Assembly (NCBI GenBank): GCA_046263195.1
Contig: JBHELG010000009.1
Span: 1-10,126, forward strand
Source of the DNA: JBHELG01 sp046263195
Lineage (GTDB): Bacteria > Actinomycetota > Nitriliruptoria > Nitriliruptorales > JAHWKO01
Direction of reading: 5' to 3'
Length of the DNA: 10,126 nt
Of this stretch, positions 1 to 6,580 are shown piece after piece (position 1 is the first letter of the stretch; the number at the start of each line of letters is the position of its first letter). The translations under genes were made by a program, and so were the position numbers. The notes under the pieces were generated by a model. The model searched no databases. It was not told where the DNA came from and worked only from the letters and a program-made list of their open reading frames with translations.

Positions 1-887
1 ACGAGCTTCGGTTCGACCCAGTGGACGCCCTTTTCGCGCACGTTCTCGTGGAAAGGGGAGCGCACCTGCTCCAACTCGTCGAGTCGGTCACGCAGCGTGC
101 GCAGGGTGGCCTCGTCGTAGCCCGTTCCGACCTTGCCCGCATAGCGCAAGGAGCCGTCCTCGTGATAGCCGACGAGCAGCGCCCCCAACCCCACGCGGCT
201 GCCCTGCGGTTCCGTGAAGCCGCCGATGACGAACTCCTGGGCGGACACGCACTTGAACTTCAGCCAGTCCCGTGATCGTCCCGAGGTGTAGCGGCTGCCG
301 GCACGTTTTGCGATGACACCCTCCCAGCCGCTGCGGCAGGCCTGGGCGTAGTAAGCCTCCCCCTCGTGGTTGCGATGGGGTGTGAAACGCAAGGGATCGA
401 CGAACTCGAACGCGGCCCGCAGCAGCGACTTTCGTGCCCGCAGTGGAAGCCGTCGCGTGTCGTAGCCGTCGAGGTGGAGCAGGTCGAAGAGGTAGTAGTA
501 GACGCTCACACCCGTGCGGCGGGCTCGCTGGGGTTCCCGAAGATGGATGCGCGCTTGGAGCCGTGCAAAGCTCGTACGACGTCCCTCGAAGGCGACGATC
601 TCCCCGTCGAGGACGAACCGGTGTGGCCCGACCGCGGCAACCGCCTCGATGAGCTCCGGATAGGCGGAGTCCATGCGCTTCTGATTGCGTGACAGGAGCC
701 GTACCTCGTTCCCTTCCCGTACTGCGATGGCACGGACGCCGTCGAGCTTGCGCTCGAACAGCCAGTCCGGATGGGAGAAGCGGTCGTCGGTGAGTGTCGC
801 GAGCATCGGGGAGGTGTAGGCGGGCCGGCTCTCCTCGCGCAGCCGCTGCCTCGAGTCGTCGTCAAGGCTGGAGAATGCCGAAGTCAC
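1..887 (-). CDS. ATP-dependent DNA ligase, LigD ligase-domain type (3' end outside window)
   Basis: Seals nicks using ATP through a lysyl-AMP intermediate. This subtype is the ligase part of bacterial non-homologous end joining. Read on the minus strand, the frame is open from a GTG at 887-885 to the window edge (295 codons). Visible ligase motifs: motif I ERKLDGVR with the adenylated lysine at K47; VLDGEIVAF around 92-100; YYLFDLLHLDG around 131-141; motif IV WEGVIAKR at 188-195; motif V DWLKFKC at 207-213. An OB-fold stretch (ALLVGYHEDGSLRYAGKVGTG) follows at about 236-256. Only a short C-terminal tail should be missing. The GTG overlaps the TGA of the upstream phosphoesterase gene (GTGA), which implies translational coupling. 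An internal ATG at residue 28 is a less likely start. The polymerase domain and Ku are not in the window. The family call is secure; the role in end joining is inferred from the phosphoesterase partner. Confidence 0.93.
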   Translation of the reverse strand, partial: MTSAFSSLDDDSRQRLREESRPAYTSPMLATLTDDRFSHPDWLFERKLDGVRAIAVREGNEVRLLSRNQKRMDSAYPELIEAVAAVGPHRFVLDGEIVAFEGRRTSFARLQARIHLREPQRARRTGVSVYYYLFDLLHLDGYDTRRLPLRARKSLLRAAFEFVDPLRFTPHRNHEGEAYYAQACRSGWEGVIAKRAGSRYTSGRSRDWLKFKCVSAQEFVIGGFTEPQGSRVGLGALLVGYHEDGSLRYAGKVGTGYDEATLRTLRDRLDELEQVRSPFHENVREKGVHWVEPKL

Positions 888-1507
888 GGGCTCAAGTCCT
901 TTCGCGCCTCCTCCCGCTCGAGCTCCTCGTTCGTGCGACCCGTGAGAACCGATTCGGGCTCGGTGCTCGTCGGATTGCGGCGAGCATCGGCTGCGCTGTC
1001 GTCCATCTTCACGAGGATCCACTTTCGCGGGTCGCCGCCGAAGGAGGTGCGTGTGAGGGCGTAACCACCGCTGACCTTGTGACCTTCGAGCCACACGGCG
1101 ACATGGCCCTGCTCGACCGCCTTGCCCACGGCTACCGGTTCGTCGTTCTCCGCGGTGAGGTTGCGATAGATGCCGGTGTCCCAGACGATCACCGTGCCGC
1201 CCCCGTACTCTCCCTCGGGGATGACTCCCTCGAAATGAAGGTAATCGACAGGGTGATCCTCCGTCTGGATGGCCAGGCGCTTGTCACGCGGGTCGGTTGA
1301 TGGCCCCTTCGGCACCGCCCACGATTTCAGCACACCCTCGGCCTCGAGCCGAAAGTCGTAGTGCAGGCTGGACGCGTCGTGCTTCTGGATCACGAAGCGG
1401 GGCTCCTCACCGGGCCGGCCACCGGTCGGCTCCGGTGTCACCCTGAAGTCGCGCCTGTCGCGGTAAGCGCTGAGCGAGTCGTCGTCGGCCACGTACTCGG
1501 CCTCCAT
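884..1507 (-). CDS. Stand-alone LigD 3'-phosphoesterase (PE) domain protein
   Basis: PE domains trim 3'-phosphates and 3'-ribonucleotides from DNA ends before ligation; they are usually fused inside LigD. This 207-residue protein is essentially only that domain. The signature QKHDASSLHYDFRL at 41-54 supplies H43, H49, D51 and R53, and TEDHP plus Y89 supplies H85 and Y89. From memory, these correspond to the metal and phosphate ligands H42, H48, D50, R52, H84 and Y88 of Pseudomonas LigD. That near-identical numbering favours the ATG at 1507 over an upstream in-frame TTG at 1588 (234 residues); neither has a strong Shine-Dalgarno sequence. IPEGEYGGGTVIVWD follows at about 98-112. The C-terminal tail is charged and Glu/Arg-rich. 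Its stop codon overlaps the ligase start, so the two are almost certainly one operon. Confidence 0.93.
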   Translation of the reverse strand: MEAEYVADDDSLSAYRDRRDFRVTPEPTGGRPGEEPRFVIQKHDASSLHYDFRLEAEGVLKSWAVPKGPSTDPRDKRLAIQTEDHPVDYLHFEGVIPEGEYGGGTVIVWDTGIYRNLTAENDEPVAVGKAVEQGHVAVWLEGHKVSGGYALTRTSFGGDPRKWILVKMDDSAADARRNPTSTEPESVLTGRTNEELEREEARKDLSP

Positions 1508-1624
1508 CAGACCGGCCGCTTTGGGTGGGAGGGCGGTCTTGGCTTGTCCGGGGGAGGGCCGCAGGCCCGGAGGGTGGGAGACAGACAAGACCGCGGCGGG
1601 ACAAGTACCAGTCTGGTGCGGCGC

Positions 1625-1828
1625 TCAGGAGTCGTGATCCCTTTCGACCAGCCCCGCGAAGCGCACGACGAACTCTGCCACGAGGGCAGCATTGTTCGCC
1701 GCGGTCAGGCCGAGAACCGCGAGTGGTCTACTCCCGAAGATGCCGACGCCCAGGGGACGGAGCCCACACCGAAGCTCCTGTTCGGCAGGTAGGAGTGTGT
1801 ATGGCTCGGTCACGCTTGACCGCTCGCC
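1625..1828 (-). CDS. Possible small hypothetical protein (67 residues)
   Basis: I do not recognise this family. The ATG at 1828 is preceded by a GGTGGA Shine-Dalgarno-like stretch five bases upstream; an in-frame GTG at 1852 would give 75 residues. The C-terminal half is hydrophobic and helix-like (from LGVGIFG through AEFVVRFAGLVE) and ends in a charged ERDHDS tail. Third-position GC is high, but so is that of random frames in DNA this rich. It lies about 117 bases upstream of the phosphoesterase gene on the same strand and could be its operon leader gene, or simply a chance ORF. There is no homology support visible from sequence alone. Confidence 0.25.
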   Translation of the reverse strand, partial: GERSSVTEPYTLLPAEQELRCGLRPLGVGIFGSRPLAVLGLTAANNAALVAEFVVRFAGLVERDHDS

Positions 1829-1858
1829 CATTGCTTCCACCCAGCCCTGCACCGTCGG

Positions 1859-1873
1859 TTATCGCGAGGATAA
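1859..1873. repeat. Short dyad TTATC-N5-GATAA
   Basis: Perfect 5-base arms around a GCGAG spacer in the locally A+T-rich part of the divergent intergenic region. The symmetry suits a protein-binding site, but arms this short arise by chance. It lies upstream of the larger dyad, with centres about 37 bases apart. Confidence 0.25.
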
Positions 1874-1892
1874 GAGACTCGTATTTCTCGCC

Positions 1893-1921
1893 GATGACAT
1901 TCTGGTGTCATCCCTCATAAG
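1893..1921 (+). promoter_or_regulatory. Putative promoter with overlapping operator-like dyad upstream of the first Fpg gene
   Basis: ATGACA at 1894-1899 matches the -35 consensus at five of six bases. CATAAG at 1916-1921 matches the -10 consensus at four of six, with a 16-base spacer. A perfect 7-base inverted repeat, GATGACA-TTCTGG-TGTCATC (1893-1912), covers the -35 element and the spacer, as a repressor site would. Transcription would then begin only about 8 bases before the ATG at 1936, so the AAGGA at 1919-1923 may not be transcribed. If transcription starts further upstream, that AAGGA could act as a distant Shine-Dalgarno. The dyad is directly visible; the promoter call is inference. 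Confidence 0.4.
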
Positions 1922-1935
1922 GATCGCCTGCAACC

Positions 1936-2793
1936 ATGCCCGAGCTGCCCGACGTCGAGGCCTTCCGCCGCTACTTCGCCGCACACGCGACAGGGCAGAG
2001 GATCGAGCGCGTGACGGCACCCGACTCCGACGTCATTCGCAACACGACGCCCCAGGGGCTCGGCCGCGCTGTCAAGCACCGGCGCTTCGGGGAGCCCCGG
2101 CGGCACGGCAAGTGGCTGTTCGCGACCATCGACTCGGACCCACCCGCCAACGGGCCCACGGTCGTGCTCCACTTCGGGATGACCGGCTACCTCTGCTGGG
2201 CTGACCACGACGAACCACGTCACGAACACGACCGGGTCGTCTTCGTCTGCGACGAGGGCGAGCTGCGCGTGAACATGATGCGGAAGTTCGGTGGTGTCTG
2301 GCTCGCCTCCGACGAGGACGAGGTCGCCGAGATCACGGGCCCACTCGGTCCTGACGCGTCGGAACTCAGCCTTCAGGATCTCCAGGATCTGCTCGCGGCG
2401 CGGGGAGGCGGCGTCAAGTCAGCACTCATGGACCAGGAGCTCGTGGCCGGTATCGGCAACATGGTCGCTGACGAGACGCTATGGCAGGCGCGCCTCCACC
2501 CGGCCCGTCGGGTGATCGATCTCGGGCAGGCCGACATCAGGGCGCTTCACGAGGCCCTCCGCCACGTCCTGGAGGAATCGATCAGTCACGGCCACGTTCC
2601 CCGCCAGGAGCCCTGGCTCACCCACGCCCGCGACGTCGACGAGGCGGTCTGTCCTCGCTGCGAGACCCCCATCGAGAAGGGAACGGTGGCCAGCCGCACG
2701 ACTACTGGTGCCCGAGTTGCCAGCCCGAGCCCTGACAGGCCCAAGACCGCCACTACGACCTCTCCGCCAAACGGGCCGCAAGACCGCTACTGA
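1936..2793 (+). CDS. Fpg/Nei (MutM-type) DNA glycosylase, zinc finger disrupted by a frameshift
   Basis: Base-excision-repair glycosylase/AP lyase for oxidised bases. The N-terminal MPELPD gives catalytic P2 and E3. K59 sits in RRHGKW, and LHFGMTG around 79-84 is Fpg-like. The helix-two-turns-helix segment (160-189) includes MDQELVAGIGN with N175. The zinc finger begins with CPRC at 239-242 and reaches SRTT, then runs out of family: the frame as sequenced continues through a Ser/Pro/Thr-rich tail to a stop at 2793 (285 residues). Omitting one base position near 2702/2703 restores YWCPSCQPEP and a stop at 2733-2735. That gives an exact C-x2-C-x16-C-x2-C finger and a 266-residue protein, normal for the family. 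So the gene has lost one base, or the sequence has an error there. The gene converges on the oxidoreductase gene at 2810. Confidence 0.88.
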   Translation: MPELPDVEAFRRYFAAHATGQRIERVTAPDSDVIRNTTPQGLGRAVKHRRFGEPRRHGKWLFATIDSDPPANGPTVVLHFGMTGYLCWADHDEPRHEHDRVVFVCDEGELRVNMMRKFGGVWLASDEDEVAEITGPLGPDASELSLQDLQDLLAARGGGVKSALMDQELVAGIGNMVADETLWQARLHPARRVIDLGQADIRALHEALRHVLEESISHGHVPRQEPWLTHARDVDEAVCPRCETPIEKGTVASRTTTGARVASPSPDRPKTATTTSPPNGPQDRY

Positions 2794-2809
2794 CTGAGCG
2801 CCATGAGCG

Positions 2810-3763
2810 TCAAGAGGACAGCCGAGGTGCCACTTCGCGGCCGATGAGCGCCACCATCTCGAGATCGTCGTGCAGCAGCTGCTGGAGCATGACCCGCTCC
2901 ACCCCGGCCGCTGCGAGCTCCTGAAGCCGTTCGACCGCTTCACCTACCGTCCCGATGACCCAGGTGTCCGCGTGCTGTCGCAGGAACGCCTCGGGGTCAC
3001 CGGTCTCGCCCCGTCGCGCCAGCAGGCGGCGCGCCCGCTCGTTCAGCTCGCCGCGGTCGACGCCAATGAGACAGCCGGTCATGAGGGAGAAGCGCATGGT
3101 GGCGGGATTGCGGCCGACGTCGTCGCAGACTCGCTCGACGGCGTCGCGGCGGGTTCGGCAGGTGGCGGGGTCGGCAAAGATGGTGTTGTACTCGTCGGCC
3201 CATTGAGCGGCGAGGGTGGCGCTCTGTCGCCCGGCCCAGCCTCCGATGATGAGCGGCGGGTGGGGCTGTTGCACCGGCTTCGGCAGTGCCCGGCAGGCCG
3301 TCAAGGTGTAGTGGTCGCCGCGGAAATCGAAGACGCTGGCGGTCCAGTGACCTACGACGATCTCGAGTTGCTCGGCGAGCATGCCCATGCGGAAGGGGAT
3401 GTCCGGAAAGGGAAAGCCGTATGTGACGTGCTCCTGCTCGAGCCATCCGGCTCCCATGCCCAGCTCCACTCGGCCACCTGATACGTGATCGGCGGTGACA
3501 ACCGCCTTCGCGAGCAGCGAGGGATGGCGGAAGGTGACCGGCGAGACGAGCGCTCCTAGCCGCAGCCGGGCCGTGACGGCTCCGAGGGCGGCGAGGGTGG
3601 TCCAGGCGTCGAGGGAGGAGGAGTCCTCCATCCCCTCAACCGACCCGTAGTGGTCCGAGCGGAACAGTGTCTCGATCCCATGCTGCTCACACGCTCGAGC
3701 GAGCGCGACCCACTCGTCCCATGTGACGCCCTCCTGACCTTCGATCATGAGACAGACGCGCAT
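2810..3763 (-). CDS. LLM-class F420-dependent oxidoreductase
   Basis: Luciferase-like TIM-barrel protein of 317 residues, the usual length. It should use coenzyme F420, or less likely FMN, for hydride transfer; the substrate is unknown. It starts MRVCLMIEGQEGVTWDEW and shows family landmarks: LFRSDHY around 33-39; SLDAWTTLAALGAVT; RLGALVSPVTFRHPSLLAK; SGGRVELGMGAGW around 95-107; RALPKPVQQPHPPLIIGG; and ADEYNTIF. The run from FSLMTG to the C-terminal TVGEAVERLQEL helix also fits. It is cytoplasmic, with no signal peptide. The ATG at 3763 lies 3 bases after the phosphorylase stop codon, so it is very likely translated from the same message. That link suggests, but does not show, a role tied to glucan metabolism. 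Its stop faces the first glycosylase gene. Confidence 0.92.
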   Translation of the reverse strand: MRVCLMIEGQEGVTWDEWVALARACEQHGIETLFRSDHYGSVEGMEDSSSLDAWTTLAALGAVTARLRLGALVSPVTFRHPSLLAKAVVTADHVSGGRVELGMGAGWLEQEHVTYGFPFPDIPFRMGMLAEQLEIVVGHWTASVFDFRGDHYTLTACRALPKPVQQPHPPLIIGGWAGRQSATLAAQWADEYNTIFADPATCRTRRDAVERVCDDVGRNPATMRFSLMTGCLIGVDRGELNERARRLLARRGETGDPEAFLRQHADTWVIGTVGEAVERLQELAAAGVERVMLQQLLHDDLEMVALIGREVAPRLSS

Positions 3764-3766
3764 GGG

Positions 3767-6418
3767 TCACTCGTCCGCCCAGGTGATGTAGCCGGGGACG
3801 AAGGGTTGCGAGAGGTGCGGGTGGCGGGGTCTCACCCGCACCGTGTAGCCATAGCGGCCGCAGTCGACGAGACGCAGCGAGACGGCCTCGTAGACGTGAT
3901 GGCCGTCGCCGGTCTCCACCAATTGCATCGGCAGCGCGTGTCCCTCTTTGATCCTGCCATCGGCGTCGACCCGGCCGATGTAGAGCTCGGTGCTGACGTC
4001 CTCCGGGCCGAGACCGCCGAGCCGGACGATCGCGCGCGGGCGCAGCTCCTGACCGACCTGCACCTCGAGCGAGTGGTCTCGCGTCGCCAGCTCACAGTGC
4101 ACCTGACCCCAGCCCGTACCTACCCGCGATCTCCATCCTGCCAGGGCGCGGGCCTGCGCCAGTCCGTCTTCGGCCAGCACGCGAGCGTGCTGGCTTGCAG
4201 GCAGGTACATCGTCTCCGTGTACTCCTTCAGCATCCTGTGCGCGTTGAAGCAGGGGCTGAGACATTCGACGGCCGACTTCATGCCGGCGATCCAGCGGCG
4301 GGGAAGGCCGTCCTCGCCGCGGTCGTAGAAGGTGGGGAGGAGATCGTGCTCGAGCAGCGTGTAGAGCGCGTCGGCCTCCATCGCGTCCTGACGTGACGGG
4401 TCGTCGTGGATCTCGCCTCGTCCGATCGCCCAGCCGAAGGGAGCTCTGACGCGTCGCAGGTCGTTCCAGGCCTCATCCCACCAGCCGTCGAGAGTGGAGA
4501 GGTTGAGCACGCCGTTGGCTGCGGCTTTCATGCCGCTCGTGCCGCACGCTTCCCGCGGCCGCGAGGGATTGTTGAGCCAGACATCGGCCCCGCTGACGAG
4601 GTATCGGGCGACGTGGATCCCGTAGTCCTCGACGAAGACGAGCTTGCCCCGGAAGGGCTCCTCACGTGAGAGCTCGACGAGTTGGCGGATGTAATCCTTG
4701 CCTGCGTCGTCGCGAGGATGGGCCTTACCCGAGATGATGAGCTGGATCGGGCGCCCCGGGTCGTTGAACAGGCGGGCCAGCCGCTCCGGATCGTGGGCGA
4801 GCAGCGTTGCTCGCTTGTAGGTGGCGAATCGGCGCGCAAACCCTATCGTCAGCGCCTTGGGGTCCAGCGTGTTGCGGGCAGCGGCGATCTCTGCGGCTGG
4901 CACCCCCCGTCTCTCGAGCTGCCGGACGAGGCAGGAACGGACGAACTTCACGAGCTTGGCCCGGCGCAGCTCGTGAATGCGCCACAGTTCCTCCTCGGTG
5001 ACGCCTTCGAGCCGACGCCACAATTCCTCGTCCCCGGGGGCGTCCCGCCAGCGACCTTCGAGCGTGCGGTCGTACAGGGCGCTCATCTCTCGAGACGTCC
5101 AAGACGGCAGGTGCACGCCATTCGTGACGTGCCCGATCGGCACCTCCTGCGGGGGCAGGCCGGGCCACAGCCCCTGCCACATCGCGCGACTCACCTCGCC
5201 ATGCAGTCGACTGACGCCGTTCGAACGCCCCGCCAGCCGCAGCGCCAGGACCGTCATGCAGAAGAGGTCGTCGGGGTTTTGGGGGTTCTGGCGACCTAGT
5301 TCCAGGAACTGTCCCCAGGACAGCCCCAGGCTGTCGGCATACACGGCGAAATAACGCTCGAGCAGGTCGGGTGGAAAGTAGTCGTGGCCCGCCTCGACCG
5401 GAGTGTGTGTCGTGAAGATGAGCCCTGGGGCGGCCCCCTCTCGCGCCTCAGAGAAACTCAGCTGGTGCCGGCTGACCAAGCGACGGATGTGCTCGAGGGC
5501 GAGGAAGGCCGAATGGCCCTCGTTCATGTGGAAGATACTCGGCTCGTAGCCCAGAGCTTCCAGGGCCCGGTAACCGCCTATCCCGAGCAGGATCTCCTGA
5601 CGAATACGCATCTCGACGTCGCCGCCGTAGAGGTGGTGGGTGACCTGCCGTTGATCGGGGCTGTTCGCCGTGACGTTTGCGTCCAGCAGGTAGAGCGGCA
5701 CGCGGCCCACTTGGGCACGCCAAACCTGCGCTATCAGAGGTCCTTCCGGAAAACCGAGTTCGACCGTGACCGGACGGCCGTCCCGGCGCTCCAAGGCGAG
5801 GGGCAGAAAATCGAAATCGTTGTTCGCCGCCACCTCCTGCTGCCAGCCGGAGTCGGTGAGCCGCTGCCGGAAGTAGCCCTGTTGGTAGAGCAGTCCGAGG
5901 CCGACCAGAGGAACGCCCAGGTCGCTTGCGCTCTTCAGGTGGTCGCCGCCGAGCACTCCGAGTCCGCCTGCGAAGATGGACAGGCAGTCGGAGACGCCGA
6001 ACTCGGCGGAGAAGTAGGCGACGAGTAGATCCCGGGAGGTGCGGGCGTGCTCCTGGCGATACCAGGTGTCATCCGCGGCCATGTAGCTGCGCAACGCCTG
6101 CGTTGCCCGCTCGAGGTGGGCGAGAAAGTCGTCGTCGGCCGCGGCCGCCTCGAGTTTCGCCTGCTCCAAACTGGAGAGCAGGCGCACAGGATTGCGCTCG
6201 GCTTCCAGCCACAGGTCGGGATCAAGTCTTCGGAACAGGTCAACGGTGTCGGGATCCCATGCCCAGCGCAGGTTCATGGCGAGTTCGCGCAGCGGTTCGA
6301 GCGCAGGCGGCAAGGTGGGAACGACGGTGAACGTGCGAATCGGTTTCATGATCGGGGAAACATATCCCGCCCGCCCCTCCGAGGGGGCTGATCCTGCCGG
6401 CTTGTAGAACGGACCCAT
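3767..6418 (-). CDS. glgP: Alpha-glucan (glycogen/maltodextrin) phosphorylase, DUF3417 type
   Basis: Cleaves alpha-1,4-glucans with phosphate to release glucose-1-phosphate, using pyridoxal phosphate; cytoplasmic. An N-terminal DUF3417 region (about 25-140: LPPALEPLRELAMNLRWAWDP) precedes the glycosyltransferase fold. Landmarks: SAEFGVSDCLSIFAGGLGVL; FHMNEGHSAF; TTHTPVEAGHDYF; RRFATYKRATLL with K535; and GTSGMKAAANG with the PLP lysine K631 (AAA at 4528-4526). A beta-rich C-terminal extension follows. The start is uncertain. The ATG at 6418 (883 residues) has GGGGAG six bases upstream. The in-frame ATG at 6349 (860 residues, MKPIRTFTV) matches where I remember family members beginning but has no clear Shine-Dalgarno. 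An open frame runs further upstream to 6499, probably by chance. The gene is followed 3 bases later by the oxidoreductase gene and is divergent from the second glycosylase gene. Confidence 0.93.
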   Translation of the reverse strand: MGPFYKPAGSAPSEGRAGYVSPIMKPIRTFTVVPTLPPALEPLRELAMNLRWAWDPDTVDLFRRLDPDLWLEAERNPVRLLSSLEQAKLEAAAADDDFLAHLERATQALRSYMAADDTWYRQEHARTSRDLLVAYFSAEFGVSDCLSIFAGGLGVLGGDHLKSASDLGVPLVGLGLLYQQGYFRQRLTDSGWQQEVAANNDFDFLPLALERRDGRPVTVELGFPEGPLIAQVWRAQVGRVPLYLLDANVTANSPDQRQVTHHLYGGDVEMRIRQEILLGIGGYRALEALGYEPSIFHMNEGHSAFLALEHIRRLVSRHQLSFSEAREGAAPGLIFTTHTPVEAGHDYFPPDLLERYFAVYADSLGLSWGQFLELGRQNPQNPDDLFCMTVLALRLAGRSNGVSRLHGEVSRAMWQGLWPGLPPQEVPIGHVTNGVHLPSWTSREMSALYDRTLEGRWRDAPGDEELWRRLEGVTEEELWRIHELRRAKLVKFVRSCLVRQLERRGVPAAEIAAARNTLDPKALTIGFARRFATYKRATLLAHDPERLARLFNDPGRPIQLIISGKAHPRDDAGKDYIRQLVELSREEPFRGKLVFVEDYGIHVARYLVSGADVWLNNPSRPREACGTSGMKAAANGVLNLSTLDGWWDEAWNDLRRVRAPFGWAIGRGEIHDDPSRQDAMEADALYTLLEHDLLPTFYDRGEDGLPRRWIAGMKSAVECLSPCFNAHRMLKEYTETMYLPASQHARVLAEDGLAQARALAGWRSRVGTGWGQVHCELATRDHSLEVQVGQELRPRAIVRLGGLGPEDVSTELYIGRVDADGRIKEGHALPMQLVETGDGHHVYEAVSLRLVDCGRYGYTVRVRPRHPHLSQPFVPGYITWADE
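6374..6386. repeat. Perfect C/G-rich dyad near the phosphorylase start
   Basis: CCCCTC-C-GAGGGG forms perfect 6-base arms around one base; as RNA it would fold as a 5-base stem with a 3-base loop. If translation begins at 6349 it lies in the 5' leader; if at 6418 it is inside codons 11-15. It may be no more than a consequence of GC-rich composition. Confidence 0.3.
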
Positions 6419-6480
6419 CAGGTTCTCCCCGCTCGATCGGGTTCCTGACCATCTTGTGCGGTCTCGGGAACGGAGAACCG
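6419..6480 (-). promoter_or_regulatory. Structured leader candidate covering the phosphorylase Shine-Dalgarno
   Basis: On the minus strand GGTTCTCC (6479-6472) is complementary to GGAGAACC (6428-6421), which overlaps the GGGGAG Shine-Dalgarno and ends two bases before the ATG at 6418. Inside this, GTTCC (6472-6468, sharing its G with the boundary region) can pair with GGAAC (6445-6441). A nested hairpin could therefore hide the ribosome-binding site. Pairing is visible in the sequence; any regulatory role is inference and depends on the 6418 start being correct. Confidence 0.3.
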
Positions 6481-6580
6481 GTCGACCTGACCAGTTCACG
6501 ATTGTGCCTGGCTCCCGCCCCTGCTCCCACTCCGTCCTGCTCCAATACCGCTACTCCGCTCTTGCGGATACGGTGGAACC

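Larger units (their letters stand above)
1508..1935. other. Mostly non-coding gap between the end-joining pair and the first glycosylase
   Basis: About 430 bases between divergent genes, which should carry promoters for both. The right part (about 1857-1925) is visibly richer in A and T than the surrounding DNA. It contains two dyads: TTATC-GCGAG-GATAA at 1859-1873 and GATGACA-TTCTGG-TGTCATC at 1893-1912. The left part (1508-1624) shows no convincing promoter, terminator or repeat. One weak small ORF on the minus strand (1625-1828) is listed separately. Confidence 0.6.

Noticed and set aside
2695..2735. Programmed ribosomal frameshift in the first Fpg gene.
   Set aside because: No slippery heptamer, downstream stimulatory structure or in-frame stop just after the site is apparent. 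A plain indel or sequence error is simpler.
2742..2787. Nine-base direct repeat CAAGACCGC (2742-2750 and 2779-2787) between the converging genes.
   Set aside because: Two copies only, short and in GC-rich DNA. No further copies or element ends nearby.
2870..3481. 203-residue plus-strand open frame opposite the oxidoreductase gene.
   Set aside because: The minus-strand product matches the LLM family over its full length. The opposite frame has no motif.
4682..5299. Long plus-strand open frame antisense to the phosphorylase (also 3650-4396 and 5384-6028).
   Set aside because: These are side effects of GC-rich codon bias opposite a gene with clear family motifs. None shows a recognisable domain.
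6444..6493. Direct repeat CCTGACCA (two copies 42 bases apart) and the palindrome GGTCGACC between the divergent genes.
   Set aside because: Eight-base matches are expected by chance in this region, and neither is placed convincingly relative to a promoter.
6419..6499. N-terminal extension of the phosphorylase to 6499.
   Set aside because: The added residues are Arg/Ser-rich and unlike the family, and there is no good start signal. The ATG at 6418 or 6349 fits better.
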